A stretch of DNA of 64,000 nt. It comes from Pelagibius sp. GTDB lineage: Bacteria; Pseudomonadota; Alphaproteobacteria; Kiloniellales; Kiloniellaceae. The notes under the pieces are model-generated. The model had not been told where the DNA came from. It made no database searches and saw only the letters and a program-made list of their open reading frames with translations. This document shows, piece by piece, positions 46,142 to 55,982 of the stretch (positions are counted from its first letter, which is position 1; each line of letters begins with the position of its first letter). The position numbers and the translations under genes are program-made. Location: contig JANQMC010000030.1 in NCBI GenBank assembly GCA_028280305.1, positions 33,451 through 97,450 on the forward strand. The letters run 5' to 3'.

Positions 46142-47866
46142 ATGGCCGACCGACTGAAAATCGCCCTGGCGCAGATCAACCCGACGATGGGCGACATTGC
46201 GGGAAATCTTGAGCGCCTGCGCGCGGCCCGCAAGGAAGCCGCCGCCAAAGGCGCTGATCTGGTGGTCGCTTCCGAGATGGTGATCACCGGCTATCCGACC
46301 GAGGACCTGGTGCTGAAGCCGATGTTTCTCGATGCCGCTGAAGACGCCATTGCCGAACTGGCCAAGGACACGGCGGACGGCGGGCCAGGTATGATCGTCG
46401 GCGGCCCTTCCCGACCGGATCCGGAAGCCAGGCCGCCGCTCTTCGGCAAGGTCTTCAACTCTGCCTATGTTCTGGATGCCGGCGAAATCGTCACACTGCG
46501 CTCCAAGTACGACCTGCCCAACTACGGCGTGTTCGACGAGAAACGGGTTTTCGGCGCCGGCCCCCTGCCCGGCCCGGTGAACTACCGCGGCGTGCGCCTG
46601 GGATTGATGGTCTGCGAGGACATGTGGACGTCGGAGGTAAGCGAGTGCCTGGAAGAATCCGGGGCCGAGATCCTGATGGTGATCAACGGCTCGCCCTACG
46701 AGGCGAACAAGACCGAAGAGCGTATCCAGCTCGCGGTCAGCCGGGTCAGCGAAACCGGCCTGCCGATCATCTACGTGAATCAAGTCGGTGGCCAGGATGA
46801 ACTCGTTTTCGACGGCGCCTCCTTCGCCCTGAACAGCGACAACTCCATGCCCATCCATCTGCCGGCCTTCGCCGAGGCGGTGGCGGTCAGCGATTGGCAG
46901 CGCGGTGACGAGGGATGGCGTTGTGAAGAAGGTTTGCGCGAAGCCCCCGACAGCAGCCTGGACGGCGGACCCGATGCGGGCATGGAGCCGGTCTACCGGG
47001 CTTTGATGCTGGGACTGCGCGACTACGTGCAAAAGAACCGTTTTCCCGGGGTCATTCTCGGTCTGTCCGGCGGCATAGACTCCGCCCTTTCCGCGGCAAT
47101 CGCTGTCGATGCCCTGGGCCCGGAGCGGGTGCACTGCGTGATGATGCCCTCGCCCTACACCAGTCAGGAAAGCCTGGACGACGCCGCTGAGGCCGCCGAC
47201 CTGATGGGGATCAAACTGGACTCGGTCTCCATCGAGCCGGCCATGCAGGCCTTCGGCGAGATGCTGACACCGATGCTGAACGGCTTCGCGGCCGCCAACG
47301 GGGCCGGCGACACAACGGAAGAAAACATTCAGGCCCGCTCGCGCGGCCTGACCCTGATGGCGATCTCGAACAAGCTCGGCTACATGGTGCTTTCCACGGG
47401 CAACAAGTCAGAGGTCTCGGTCGGCTATGCCACGCTCTACGGCGACATGGTCGGCGGCTACAACGTGTTGAAGGACGTCTACAAGACCTTGGTCTTTTCG
47501 TTATCGCGCTGGCGCAACCAGGTGCTGCCGCCGGACGCTCTCGGCCCGGCCGGCCGGGTGATCCCGGAGCGGATCATCACCAAGCCGCCCTCGGCGGAGC
47601 TGAAGCCCGACCAGAAGGACGAGGACAGCCTGCCGCCCTACGACGTGCTGGACGAGATCCTGAAAGCGCTGATCGAGGATGAAGCAAGCATCGACGGTAT
47701 CGTCGCGCGCGGCCACGACCGCGACCTGGTGAACCGCATCTGGCGGATGCTGGAACTCGCGGAATACAAACGCCGCCAGGCCTGCCCGGGGGTGAAGATC
47801 ACCCGCCGCGCCTTCGGCCGCGACCGCCGCTATCCGATCACCAACGCCTTCAAGGGCCCGGCCTGA
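46142..47866 (+). CDS. nadE: Glutamine-dependent NAD+ synthetase
   Basis: 574 residues in two domains. The N-terminal nitrilase-type glutaminase has E45, K122 and C158 (MVCED) as triad. The C-terminal NAD synthetase has the ATP-binding SGGIDS (~310) and the late KPPSAELKPDQKDEDSLPPY loop. Last step of NAD synthesis. 9 nt after sufE, so co-translated; the convergent mcp gene ends 25 nt away. Confidence 0.97.
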   Translation: MADRLKIALAQINPTMGDIAGNLERLRAARKEAAAKGADLVVASEMVITGYPTEDLVLKPMFLDAAEDAIAELAKDTADGGPGMIVGGPSRPDPEARPPLFGKVFNSAYVLDAGEIVTLRSKYDLPNYGVFDEKRVFGAGPLPGPVNYRGVRLGLMVCEDMWTSEVSECLEESGAEILMVINGSPYEANKTEERIQLAVSRVSETGLPIIYVNQVGGQDELVFDGASFALNSDNSMPIHLPAFAEAVAVSDWQRGDEGWRCEEGLREAPDSSLDGGPDAGMEPVYRALMLGLRDYVQKNRFPGVILGLSGGIDSALSAAIAVDALGPERVHCVMMPSPYTSQESLDDAAEAADLMGIKLDSVSIEPAMQAFGEMLTPMLNGFAAANGAGDTTEENIQARSRGLTLMAISNKLGYMVLSTGNKSEVSVGYATLYGDMVGGYNVLKDVYKTLVFSLSRWRNQVLPPDALGPAGRVIPERIITKPPSAELKPDQKDEDSLPPYDVLDEILKALIEDEASIDGIVARGHDRDLVNRIWRMLELAEYKRRQACPGVKITRRAFGRDRRYPITNAFKGPA

Positions 47867-47891
47867 GCCAGGCCCCCAAAAGCTTTTACCC

Positions 47892-49397
47892 TCAGAGCTT
47901 TCTGACCTCGCCGAGGAATAGGCCGACACGCTGCTTGAGCTCGTCGGCCTGTCTGTTCAGTTCGCCGGCAGCCGAAAGGACCTGACCGGCGGCATTGCCG
48001 GTTTCGGAAGAGGCGCTGGAGACGCCGCCGATGTTGCCGGTTACCTCCTGGGTGGCGGCCTGCTGCTCTTCGACGGCGGCGGAAATCGCGGTCGTGACTT
48101 CGCTGATTTCGCCGATGGTTCCGGTGATCACCTTGATGGCGCCGACAGCCCCATCGGTCGAAGTCTGGATCTGCGCGACCTGTGCGGCGATGTCCTCCGT
48201 CGCCTTCGCGGTTTGATTGGCCAAAGCCTTCACCTCGCTGGCGACCACGGCAAAGCCCTTACCTGCCTCTCCGGCCCGGGCCGCCTCGATGGTGGCGTTC
48301 AGGGCCAGGAGATTGGTCTGCTCGGCGATTTCCTGGATCAGATTGACCACGTCGCCGATTTTCTGCGCGCCCTCCGAAAGGCCGTTGACCAGCTCGGTGG
48401 AGCGTTTGGCTTCATCGACCGCTTTACCGGCGATGGTCGTGCACTGACTGATCTGCCGCGAGATTTCCTGCGCCGAGGCGGTCAGCTCTTCGGAAGCGGT
48501 GGCAACCGAGTTGGCCTGGCTGTTGGTCTCCTCAGCCGTGGCGGTGAGCGATTCGGCGCTGCTCTGCAGTTGGGTCGAAGCCGAAGACACAGTGTCCACC
48601 ACACCGCTGATGTTGGCTTCGAAGTCGTCGGCCAGACGAACCCTGTCCGTCGCGAGCGACCATGTCACCATGGGCCCGATGTAAGCGCCCTCGCCGTCGG
48701 CCACGGCGGACATACGCAAGTCAAGCGTGTCCTCGCCGACCTTGATCTTCGCGTTGTGCGGCAACTGAGAAGGGTCCGCCAGAAGGTCGCGCTGCATCTG
48801 CGGGTTCTTGTGAAAGACATCGATGCAGGTTCCCTTCAGTTCGTCGACGGAGACCGGCAGCAACGCCTGCAAAGGCCGCAGCGTATCGACACTGGTTTTG
48901 TTCACGTAGGTGATTTCCAAACTGTCCTTGTCGGCCAGCATCACGTTGATCGGCATCTGGTCGATCATATCGCTCAGCAGCCCCGCTTCCTTTTCCTTGA
49001 GCGCCTGCTCGGTGACGATCTTCCAGGAAAGCATGGGCCCGATGTAACGGCCACCGCGTCCCGTGATAGGCGTTACCAGCAGGTCGAGTGTCTCGTCCCC
49101 CACCTGGATCCGGGTCTGCCAAGGCAGGTTCGCCGGATCGGAGAGCACGCGGCGCTGATGCGCCGGTTCTTTGTGAAAGATGTCGACGGACTGGCCGACG
49201 ATGTGTTCCGCGGGAACGGGGAGAACGGTTTCGATGGAGCGCAGAGCCTCGATGGAGGCTTCGTTGGCGTAGTTGATGGTGAAGTCTCTCAAGTCTAGGG
49301 TCATAACCGGAACCGGCAGGCTGTCGACCATCTGTTGCAGGGTGCGGCGGTCAAAGGCGGCAGGGGAACCTCCGGGTAGCTGGAGGGCGGCGAGCAT
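47892..49397 (-). CDS. Soluble double-PAS methyl-accepting chemoreceptor
   Basis: 501 residues with no membrane segment or signal peptide. Two PAS-type domains (~15-130 and ~138-255) are clear internal duplicates: each has a DI/VFHK.P..QR..L.DP..LP core, then TLDL and YIGPM..W. The C-terminal signalling domain (~270-495) has the hairpin tip EIAEQTNLLALNATIEAARAG (split around ~365-385). No haem or flavin ligand was identified, so the signal is unknown, but a cytoplasmic sensor is clear. No chemotaxis operon is nearby. Confidence 0.9.
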   Translation of the reverse strand: MLAALQLPGGSPAAFDRRTLQQMVDSLPVPVMTLDLRDFTINYANEASIEALRSIETVLPVPAEHIVGQSVDIFHKEPAHQRRVLSDPANLPWQTRIQVGDETLDLLVTPITGRGGRYIGPMLSWKIVTEQALKEKEAGLLSDMIDQMPINVMLADKDSLEITYVNKTSVDTLRPLQALLPVSVDELKGTCIDVFHKNPQMQRDLLADPSQLPHNAKIKVGEDTLDLRMSAVADGEGAYIGPMVTWSLATDRVRLADDFEANISGVVDTVSSASTQLQSSAESLTATAEETNSQANSVATASEELTASAQEISRQISQCTTIAGKAVDEAKRSTELVNGLSEGAQKIGDVVNLIQEIAEQTNLLALNATIEAARAGEAGKGFAVVASEVKALANQTAKATEDIAAQVAQIQTSTDGAVGAIKVITGTIGEISEVTTAISAAVEEQQAATQEVTGNIGGVSSASSETGNAAGQVLSAAGELNRQADELKQRVGLFLGEVRKL

Positions 49398-49743
49398 AGC
49401 TATCTCCTTTTCTAGTTTGTTTGATTATTTAAAATAATCAAAACAATAATTACTTTGTTCCCTACAACAAAAGCGAGATAGACTTACCCAGCCAAAGTAA
49501 ACAAATTGCCTGTATTCACTCTCTATTGATGTGAATCAATCATCCAAGACTGGCGACCAACGGGCCCAAGCGCCCCTGCATCGGAAGGGGCCGGCTAGGC
49601 GTGTTGGCCCCGGCGTGTTCTGCTGAACCGGCAGGCGGACTGCCCACGCACATTCAGTCTTTGTTGGCCGGCGCAGCGGTGATAACAAGGCGCCAAGCCG
49701 CCTTTACACCCCGTCTTGCCAGCCTTGAGAAACCGACCGCCTG
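49398..49743. other. 346-nt AT-rich gap between mcp and gltX
   Basis: The first ~150 nt are markedly AT-rich for this genome, consistent with the mcp promoter. A perfect palindrome lies at 49421-49441 (separate entry). From ~49560 the base composition returns to normal. No gene seen. Confidence 0.5.
49421..49441. promoter_or_regulatory. AT palindrome in the mcp leader
   Basis: TTGATTAT (49421-49428) and ATAATCAA (49434-49441) form a perfect 8-bp dyad with a 5-nt spacer, 24-44 nt upstream of the mcp start. It may be an operator overlapping the promoter or a leader hairpin. Confidence 0.45.
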
Positions 49744-51066
49744 ATGAAAGTTCGTTTTGCCCCCAGCCCGACCGGCCTGCTGCACGTCGGGAATACGCGC
49801 CAGGCGCTGATCAACTGGCTCTATGCCCGCGCCAAAGGCGGGCGCTTCCTGCTGCGCATCGACGACACGGATACGGAACGCTCGACGCCCGAGTACGCCG
49901 CCGCTATCGAGCGGGACCTGACCTGGCTCGGCCTTACCTGGGACGAAAAGGCGGTGCAGTCGGAACGCCTGGAGCGCTACAGCGCTGCCGCGGAGCGCCT
50001 GAAACAGGCCGGGCGGCTCTATGCCTGCTACGAAACCCCGGAGGAACTGGGGCTGAAGCGCAAGGTCGCGCTCAATGCCGGACGCCCGCCGATCTACGAC
50101 CGCGGCGCCCTCGCCCTCAGCGATGACGAGAAAGCGGCCCTGGAGGCCGAGGGCCGCCGCCCCCACTGGCGCTTCAAGCTGGACCACAGCGAGATCGCCT
50201 GGCTCGACCGGGTCCGCGGGCCGGTTTCCTTCCAGGGGGAGAACCTCAGCGACCCGGTGCTGATCCGTGAGGACGGCCGCCCGCTCTACACCTTGACCTC
50301 GGTGGTCGACGACATGGAGCTGGAGGTGACCGACATCCTGCGCGGCGAGGACCATGTCGCCAACACGGCGGTGCAGGTGCAGCTCTTCGCGGCTTTGGGC
50401 GGTACCGTGCCGGCTTTCGGCCATCTCTCCCTGATCGCCGGGGCCGGCGGCGAAACCCTGTCCAAACGCCTCGGCTCCCTCTCCCTCGCCTCTCTGCGCG
50501 ACGAGGGCCTGGAGGCCATGAGCCTCAACTGCTACCTGGCCCGCCTCGGCACGCCGGACCCGGTAGAGCCGCTGCAGAGCCTGGAAGAACTCGTCTCGGG
50601 CTTCGACCTCGCGCGCTTCGGGCGCGCGACACCGAAGTTCGATCCCAAGGATCTCGAACACCTGAACGCCCGGCTGCTGCACGGCACGCCTTACGAGGCT
50701 GTAGCCGATCGCCTGCCCGGCGGCTTCGACGCCGCCCTCTGGGAGGCGGTACGCCCCAACCTGACCCGTCTGGCCGAGGCCGAGACCTGGCAGATCATCT
50801 GCCGCGGACCGGTGGCGCCGGTGATCGTCGATGCCGACTTCACACGGCAGGCGGCGGAACTGCTGCCGCCCGAGCCCTGGGATGAATCCACCTGGCAGGC
50901 CTGGACCGGCGCGGTGAGGGAGGCCACGGGACACAAGGGCAAGGCCCTCTTCCTGCCGCTGCGCCAGGCGCTGACCGGCCTCGACCACGGGCCGGAGTTG
51001 AAGGCTCTGCTGCCCCTCATCGGACGCGAAAGGGCCGAGGCGCGGCTGGCCGGCAAGGCGGCCTAG
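49744..51066 (+). CDS. gltX: Glutamate-tRNA ligase, short form
   Basis: 440 residues. [13 protein letters not shown] (~8-20, HIGH box as HVGN) and LSKRLGS (~239-245, KMSKS box). Catalytic Rossmann domain ~1-290, anticodon-binding part reduced, about 30-50 residues shorter than E. coli GltX. Alphaproteobacteria often have two GltX, the shorter charging tRNA-Gln or both; which this is cannot be told here. cysS follows after 214 nt. Confidence 0.93.
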   Translation: MKVRFAPSPTGLLHVGNTRQALINWLYARAKGGRFLLRIDDTDTERSTPEYAAAIERDLTWLGLTWDEKAVQSERLERYSAAAERLKQAGRLYACYETPEELGLKRKVALNAGRPPIYDRGALALSDDEKAALEAEGRRPHWRFKLDHSEIAWLDRVRGPVSFQGENLSDPVLIREDGRPLYTLTSVVDDMELEVTDILRGEDHVANTAVQVQLFAALGGTVPAFGHLSLIAGAGGETLSKRLGSLSLASLRDEGLEAMSLNCYLARLGTPDPVEPLQSLEELVSGFDLARFGRATPKFDPKDLEHLNARLLHGTPYEAVADRLPGGFDAALWEAVRPNLTRLAEAETWQIICRGPVAPVIVDADFTRQAAELLPPEPWDESTWQAWTGAVREATGHKGKALFLPLRQALTGLDHGPELKALLPLIGRERAEARLAGKAA

Positions 51067-51112
51067 CGTGCGGGCCTTCACCCCAAAGACCCCCTTGATC
51101 CCCCAAGATCTC

Positions 51113-51140
51113 TTGACCGGGGCGCCGCAAGGCGTAAAGT
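51113..51140 (+). promoter_or_regulatory. Possible promoter for cysS
   Basis: TTGACC (51113-51118) and TAAAGT (51135-51140) with a 16-nt spacer, ~140 nt upstream of cysS. TTGACC is a common alphaproteobacterial -35 form. The leader contains GC hairpins (for example GGCC...GGCC near 51199-51211). Confidence 0.4.
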
Positions 51141-51280
51141 CCCGGGCATGACGCACCCGGCTCTCCTCCGCGTTTGCGCGCGATGTTGCGACTGTCCGGC
51201 CTTTACGGCCTGAGGCAGCCCTTTCGCCTGCGGCCCGCGCGACGGGCCCCGCCCCAAGATGACCCGGATGTGAGTTCCCA

Positions 51281-52669
51281 ATGTCCAAAGCCGACCTGCA
51301 GCTTCACAACACGCTGACGCGCCGTAAGGAGCGTTTCGAGCCCCTCGACCCGAACAACGTGCGCATGTACGTCTGCGGACCGACGGTCTACGACTTCGCC
51401 CATATCGGCAACGCCCGCCCGGTGGTGGTCTTCGACGTCCTGTTCCGCCTGCTGCGCCACATCTATGGCGCCGAGCAAGTGACCTATGCGCGCAACATCA
51501 CCGATGTCGAAGACAAGATCATCGAGGCCGCCGACAAAAGCGGCGAGCCGATCGAGGCGATCACCACGCGCACGACAAAGGCCTATCAGGACGATATGGC
51601 GGCGCTCGGCGCCCTCGACCCCACGGTGCAGCCCCGCGCGACCGAACACATCGGCCAGATGATCGCGATGATGGAGACCCTGGTCGAGAAGGGTCACGCC
51701 TATGCCGCTGAGGGCCACGTCCTCTTTGCCGTTGCCTCGATGGCGGACTACGGACAGCTCTCACGCCATAACCGCGACGAGATCATCGCCGGGGCCCGGG
51801 TCGAGGTGGCGCCCTACAAGAAAGACCCCGCCGACTTCGTTTTGTGGAAGCCCAGCACGCCGGAGCAGCCGGGCTGGGACAGCCCCTGGGGCCGCGGACG
51901 GCCGGGCTGGCATATCGAGTGCTCGGCCATGGCCGAGGAGCATCTGGGCCAGACCTTCGACATTCACGGCGGCGGGCTCGACCTGACCTTCCCGCACCAC
52001 GAGAACGAGATCGCCCAGAGCCGCTGCGCCCACGGCACCGAACTGATGGCCCGCTTCTGGATGCACAACGGCTATGTCGTGGTGAACGGCGAGAAGATGT
52101 CCAAGTCCCTGGGCAACTTCTTCACCGTCCGCCAGTTGCTGGACGAGGGTTTGCGCGGCGAGGCGATCCGTCTCGCCCTGCTCTCCGGCCACTACCGCGC
52201 CCCCTTGGACATAACCCGCGACAAGATCGCCGAATGCAAAGGTCAACTCGACCGTCTCTACGGCGCCCTGCGCGGCATCAGACCAAGCGCCGAGCATCCC
52301 CCGGCCAAGCTGCTGGATGCCCTGGCCGACGACCTCAACACACCCTTGGCCGTGGCGGCGTTGCACGAGGTGGCGGGCAATCTGAACAAGGCAACGGATG
52401 AAGGCGACCGCGCGGCCCTGGCCGGTGCATTGCTGGCCGGCGGCGAACTGCTCGGCCTGCTGTGGGAGGACCCGGAAGCCTGGTTCAAGGGCGACACGGC
52501 GGAGGGTGGTCTCTCCGCCGAAGAAATCGAAACGCTGATCGCCGCCCGCGTCGAGGCCCGCAAGGCGAAGGACTTCGCCGAGTCAGACCGCATCCGCGAC
52601 GACCTGCAAGCCCAGGGTATCGTTCTGGAAGACGGCCCCGCCGGCACCACCTGGAAACGGGCGGACTGA
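51281..52669 (+). CDS. cysS: Cysteine-tRNA ligase
   Basis: 462 residues. C32 and the HIGN box (41-44) in [14 protein letters not shown]; further zinc ligands in WHIECSAMA and FPHHENE; KMSKS in [11 protein letters not shown] (~270). Full-length class I enzyme with the C-terminal anticodon-binding region. GGATGTGAG lies upstream as ribosome site. Confidence 0.97.
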   Translation: MSKADLQLHNTLTRRKERFEPLDPNNVRMYVCGPTVYDFAHIGNARPVVVFDVLFRLLRHIYGAEQVTYARNITDVEDKIIEAADKSGEPIEAITTRTTKAYQDDMAALGALDPTVQPRATEHIGQMIAMMETLVEKGHAYAAEGHVLFAVASMADYGQLSRHNRDEIIAGARVEVAPYKKDPADFVLWKPSTPEQPGWDSPWGRGRPGWHIECSAMAEEHLGQTFDIHGGGLDLTFPHHENEIAQSRCAHGTELMARFWMHNGYVVVNGEKMSKSLGNFFTVRQLLDEGLRGEAIRLALLSGHYRAPLDITRDKIAECKGQLDRLYGALRGIRPSAEHPPAKLLDALADDLNTPLAVAALHEVAGNLNKATDEGDRAALAGALLAGGELLGLLWEDPEAWFKGDTAEGGLSAEEIETLIAARVEARKAKDFAESDRIRDDLQAQGIVLEDGPAGTTWKRAD

Positions 52670-52680
52670 CAAGCGTCCAT

Positions 52681-52769
52681 CCTTCGAGACGCGGCTGCGC
52701 CGCTCCTCAGGATGAGGACCGAGGTAAGAATCTCACCCTGAGGAGGCGCTTCAGCGCCGTCTCGAAGGG
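52681..52769. repeat. Intergenic palindromic repeat, CCTTCGAGACG type
   Basis: Outer arms CCTTCGAGACG (52681) and CGTCTCGAAGG (ends 52768) enclose paired CTCCTCAGG / CCTGAGGAG segments. It is a long imperfect palindrome with no ORF, of the kind dispersed between genes in many alphaproteobacteria. Its origin is unclear (REP-like). Confidence 0.8.
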
Positions 52770-52796
52770 CAAACAGCGACACACTCTGACAACAAT

Positions 52797-52958
52797 AGCC
52801 CCCTCACCCTCCCGCTAACGCGGGCCCCTCCCTCTCTCACGAAGGGGAGAGGGAAAAACAACGAACCCCAAACAAAAGACCCTCTCCCCTGGTGGGAGAG
52901 GGTTGCGCAGCCTTGGTACGATCGCAGATCGAACCTGGGCGAAGCTCGGTGAGGGGGA
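52797..52958. repeat. Intergenic palindromic repeat, CCCTCACC type, long copy
   Basis: Outer arms CCCCTCACC (~52800) and GGTGAGGGG (~52949-52957) enclose a nested CCCTCTCC/GGAGAGGG stem and further pairs. It shares its arms and motifs with the shorter copy at 55851-55921. The gap after cysS (52670-52972) is almost wholly filled by the two repeats. Confidence 0.8.
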
Positions 52959-52972
52959 ACCAGCCCCCGTCC

Positions 52973-54349
52973 CTATTCCGCCGCCTTCGCTTCGGTGTCG
53001 GGCAGCGGTTCGCGCATGGTGACGAATTCTTCGGCAGCGGTGGGGTGGATGCCGACGGTGGCGTCGAAGTGCTGCTTGGTGGCGCCGGCCTTGATGGCGA
53101 CGGCCATGCCCTGGACGATCTCCGGGGCGTCGAGGCCGACCATGTGGACGCCGACCACTTTTTGCCCGGCGCGCTCGACGATCAGCTTCATCATCGTCTT
53201 TTCGTCGCGGCCGGAAAGAGTGTGCTTCATCGGCTTGAAGGTGGAGCGGTAGAGGTCGAGGGCGCCGTACTGCTCCCGCGCCTGAACCTCCGTCAGACCC
53301 ACCGTGCAGACCGGCGGGTGGCTGAAGACGGCGGAGGGCACGTCGGCGTGGTCCATGGCGCGCGGCGTGCCGCGGTAGACCGTGTCGACGAAGGCCATGG
53401 CCTCCTGGATCGCCACCGGCGTCAGGGCGATGCGGTCGGTCACGTCGCCGACGGCATAGATGTTGTCCGCCGTGGTGCGCGAATAGGCATCGACCTGGAT
53501 GGCGCCGCGCTCGTTGAGCTCGACGCCCGCCGCCTCGAGGCCGAGGTTCTCAACGTTCGGCTTGCGGCCGGTCGCCGCCATCAGCAGGTCGGTCTCCAGC
53601 GTCGAGCCGTCGGAGAGGTGCAGCAGCAGATCCTTCTCCCGCTTCTCGACCCGGTCGATAATGGTCTCGACGATGATGTCGATGCCCTTCTTCACCATCT
53701 CTCCGGCCAGGGTGTTGCGCACGTCGTCGTCGAAGCCGCGCAGGATCTGCGGGCCGCGGTACATCTGCGTCACCTTGCTGCCGAGGCCGTTGAAGATGCC
53801 GGCGAACTCCACCGCGATATAGCCGCCGCCGGCGATCACCACCCGCTCGGGCAGTTCGGTCAGATGAAAGGCCTCGTTGGAGGAGATGCCGTGCTCCCAG
53901 CCCGGCTCCATGGGAAAGGTCGGTGTGCCGCCGGTGGCGATCAGGATCGTCTCGGCGGAGAACACCTCTTCGCCGACCTCGATGCGGTGGGCATCCAGCA
54001 GGCGGGCATGGCCCTGGTAGATTTCGACCCCCGCCGTGTTGAGCAGCTTTTTGTAGATGCCTTCCAGCCGGTCGATTTCCTTGTCCTTGTTGGCGATCAA
54101 CGTGGCCCAGTCGAAACTGGCCGGCGCCACGGTCCAGCCAAAGCCCGCGGCGTCCTCGAAGTCCTCGTGAAAATGGCTGGCGTAGGACAGCAGTTTCTTC
54201 GGAACGCAGCCGCGGATGACGCAGGTACCGCCGTATCGGTAGGATTCCGCTATGGCAACGCGCGCACCGGTTGCAGCCGCCATACGGGCGCCCCGGACTC
54301 CGCCCGATCCGCCACCGATAACGAAAAGGTCATAGTCATATCCGGCCAT
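52973..54349 (-). CDS. gor: Glutathione-disulfide reductase
   Basis: 458 residues from the ATG at 54349 (MAGYDYDLF). FAD-binding GGGSGG; redox-active C43 and C48 in GGTCVIRGCVPKK; NADPH side GGGYIAVEF, and two Arg in YRGPQILRGFDD typical of NADPH binding; catalytic His-Glu in GIHPTAAEE. Restores reduced glutathione, in line with the glutaredoxin and GFA genes elsewhere in the window. Divergent from cfa. Confidence 0.95.
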   Translation of the reverse strand: MAGYDYDLFVIGGGSGGVRGARMAAATGARVAIAESYRYGGTCVIRGCVPKKLLSYASHFHEDFEDAAGFGWTVAPASFDWATLIANKDKEIDRLEGIYKKLLNTAGVEIYQGHARLLDAHRIEVGEEVFSAETILIATGGTPTFPMEPGWEHGISSNEAFHLTELPERVVIAGGGYIAVEFAGIFNGLGSKVTQMYRGPQILRGFDDDVRNTLAGEMVKKGIDIIVETIIDRVEKREKDLLLHLSDGSTLETDLLMAATGRKPNVENLGLEAAGVELNERGAIQVDAYSRTTADNIYAVGDVTDRIALTPVAIQEAMAFVDTVYRGTPRAMDHADVPSAVFSHPPVCTVGLTEVQAREQYGALDLYRSTFKPMKHTLSGRDEKTMMKLIVERAGQKVVGVHMVGLDAPEIVQGMAVAIKAGATKQHFDATVGIHPTAAEEFVTMREPLPDTEAKAAE

Positions 54350-54599
54350 TTTTTGTCCTTCGAAAGGCCCAGGCATAGGGCTCGGCTTGATCAGGCGCCA
54401 ATCTAGGCAGAGCCCCCTGGAGCCGCAAGGCTCGCCGGCGCCGGGGCGGCGCCGGAAGCTACGCTGAATGCTTAGATGCTTAGAATCTCAAAGAGTTGCG
54501 CGATTTATCACACCGCGCCAAGATAATGTAACAAAAGCAACAAATGAAACAGTGGGGACACAAAACCACCACACAGGGACGGATATCCGGAGTTGAACC

Positions 54600-55832
54600 A
54601 TGTTGTTCCAAAAGCTGATGCAGAAGGTCGTCGAGCAAGGCAACCTGCGCCTGATCGATGCTGCGGGACGGACCTACGACTGCGGCGACGGCAGTGGCCA
54701 GCGCTGCACCCTGCGCCTCAATAACCGCAGCCTTGAATACAAGCTCGTTCTCAATCCACCGCTCTATCTGGCCGAGGCCTACATGGACGGCGAGATCACG
54801 GTGGAGGAAGGCAACCTGCGCGGCTTCATCGAGATGCTGGCGCGCAACTATCATGTCCTGGAGAACAACAGGCTGGTCTCCCTGGGCTTCGCCCTGGCCC
54901 GCCACACCCGGCATCTGAAACAGTACAACCCGATCGGCAAAGCCCAGCAGAACGTCGCCCACCACTACGACCTCTCCGGCGAACTCTACGATCTTTTCCT
55001 CGATGCCGACCGCCAGTATTCCTGCGCCTACTTCCGCAACGGTGATGAAAGTCTGGAACAGGCCCAGGCCGACAAGAAGCTGCACCTCGCCGCCAAGCTC
55101 TACCTGAACAAGCCGGGCCTGAAGCTGCTCGACATCGGTTCCGGCTGGGGCGGGCTCGGCCTCTACATGGCGCGCACGGGTGACTGCGACGTCACCGGCG
55201 TCACCCTCAGCACCGAGCAGCACAAGGTGAGCCAGGCGCGGGCGAAGAAAGCCGGTCTGGACGACCGGGTGAAGTTCCATCTGCGCGACTACCGCGAAGA
55301 CCAGGACCGCTACGACCGCATTGTCTCTGTCGGCATGTTCGAACATGTCGGCAAAAAGAACTACCGCGAGTTCTTCCAGAAGGTCAGCGACCTGCTGAGC
55401 GACGACGGCGTCTTCGTGCTGCATTCGGTCGGACGGGTGAACGATCCGGGCCCGGTGAATCCCTTCATCCGCAAGTACATCTTCCCCGGCACCGACGTGC
55501 CAACCTTGGGCGAGGTCCTACCGGTCATCGAGGACTGCATGCTGACGGTGACCGATGTGGAGGTGCTGCGGCTGCACTACGCGGAAACCCTGCGCCATTG
55601 GGAGGAACGCTTCCAGGCCAACCGGGGCAAGATCGCCGAACTCTATGACGAGCGCTTCTGCAGGATGTGGGAGGCTTATCTGGTGGGCTGCGAGATGGGT
55701 TTCCGCCATCAGGGCCTGATGGTCTTCCAGATTCAGATCACCAAGAGCCCGACCGCCGTGCCGCAGACCCGCGATTACATCTACGAGTGGGAGCACGACC
55801 GCGCCGGCGCGGCCAGCCAGGCGGCGGAGTAG
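54600..55832 (+). CDS. cfa: Cyclopropane-fatty-acyl-phospholipid synthase
   Basis: 410 residues. SAM-binding LLDIGSGWGGLGLYMA (~178-193), then VTLSTEQ, SVGMFEHVG (~242-250, active site) and HSVGR. N-terminal lipid-binding domain (~1-110) intact. Cyclopropanates unsaturated acyl chains of membrane phospholipids. A CCGGAG site precedes the ATG. GGCGCC-rich palindrome in the 251-nt gap to gor. Confidence 0.93.
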   Translation: MLFQKLMQKVVEQGNLRLIDAAGRTYDCGDGSGQRCTLRLNNRSLEYKLVLNPPLYLAEAYMDGEITVEEGNLRGFIEMLARNYHVLENNRLVSLGFALARHTRHLKQYNPIGKAQQNVAHHYDLSGELYDLFLDADRQYSCAYFRNGDESLEQAQADKKLHLAAKLYLNKPGLKLLDIGSGWGGLGLYMARTGDCDVTGVTLSTEQHKVSQARAKKAGLDDRVKFHLRDYREDQDRYDRIVSVGMFEHVGKKNYREFFQKVSDLLSDDGVFVLHSVGRVNDPGPVNPFIRKYIFPGTDVPTLGEVLPVIEDCMLTVTDVEVLRLHYAETLRHWEERFQANRGKIAELYDERFCRMWEAYLVGCEMGFRHQGLMVFQIQITKSPTAVPQTRDYIYEWEHDRAGAASQAAE

Positions 55833-55850
55833 GGTCCGAGCGGAACCAAA

Positions 55851-55921
55851 AGCCCCCTCACCCCGGCCCTCTCCCCTTCGTGGGAGAGGGAGGGGCCCGC
55901 GTAGCGGGAGGGTGAGGGGGA
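55851..55921. repeat. Intergenic palindromic repeat, CCCTCACC type, short copy
   Basis: GCCCCCTCACCC (55851) and GGGTGAGGGGG (to ~55920) form the outer arms, with CCTCTCCC/GGGAGAGG and CCCGC/GCGGG pairs inside. Related to the copy at 52797-52958, located just after cfa. Confidence 0.8.
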
Positions 55922-55982
55922 ACCGGCAGTGAGAATCGTGCCAGATGGTCCTCTTAGAAGAGGAGGAAGCGCTGCGCGCCGC

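Noticed and set aside
49744..51066. Glutamyl-Q tRNA(Asp) synthetase instead of GltX
   Set aside because: That enzyme is ~300 residues and lacks the anticodon-binding region; this protein is 440 residues with a C-terminal domain.
54480..54530. Promoter for cfa with TTGCGC and GATAAT boxes
   Set aside because: The spacer is 20 nt, too long for a standard sigma-70 promoter.
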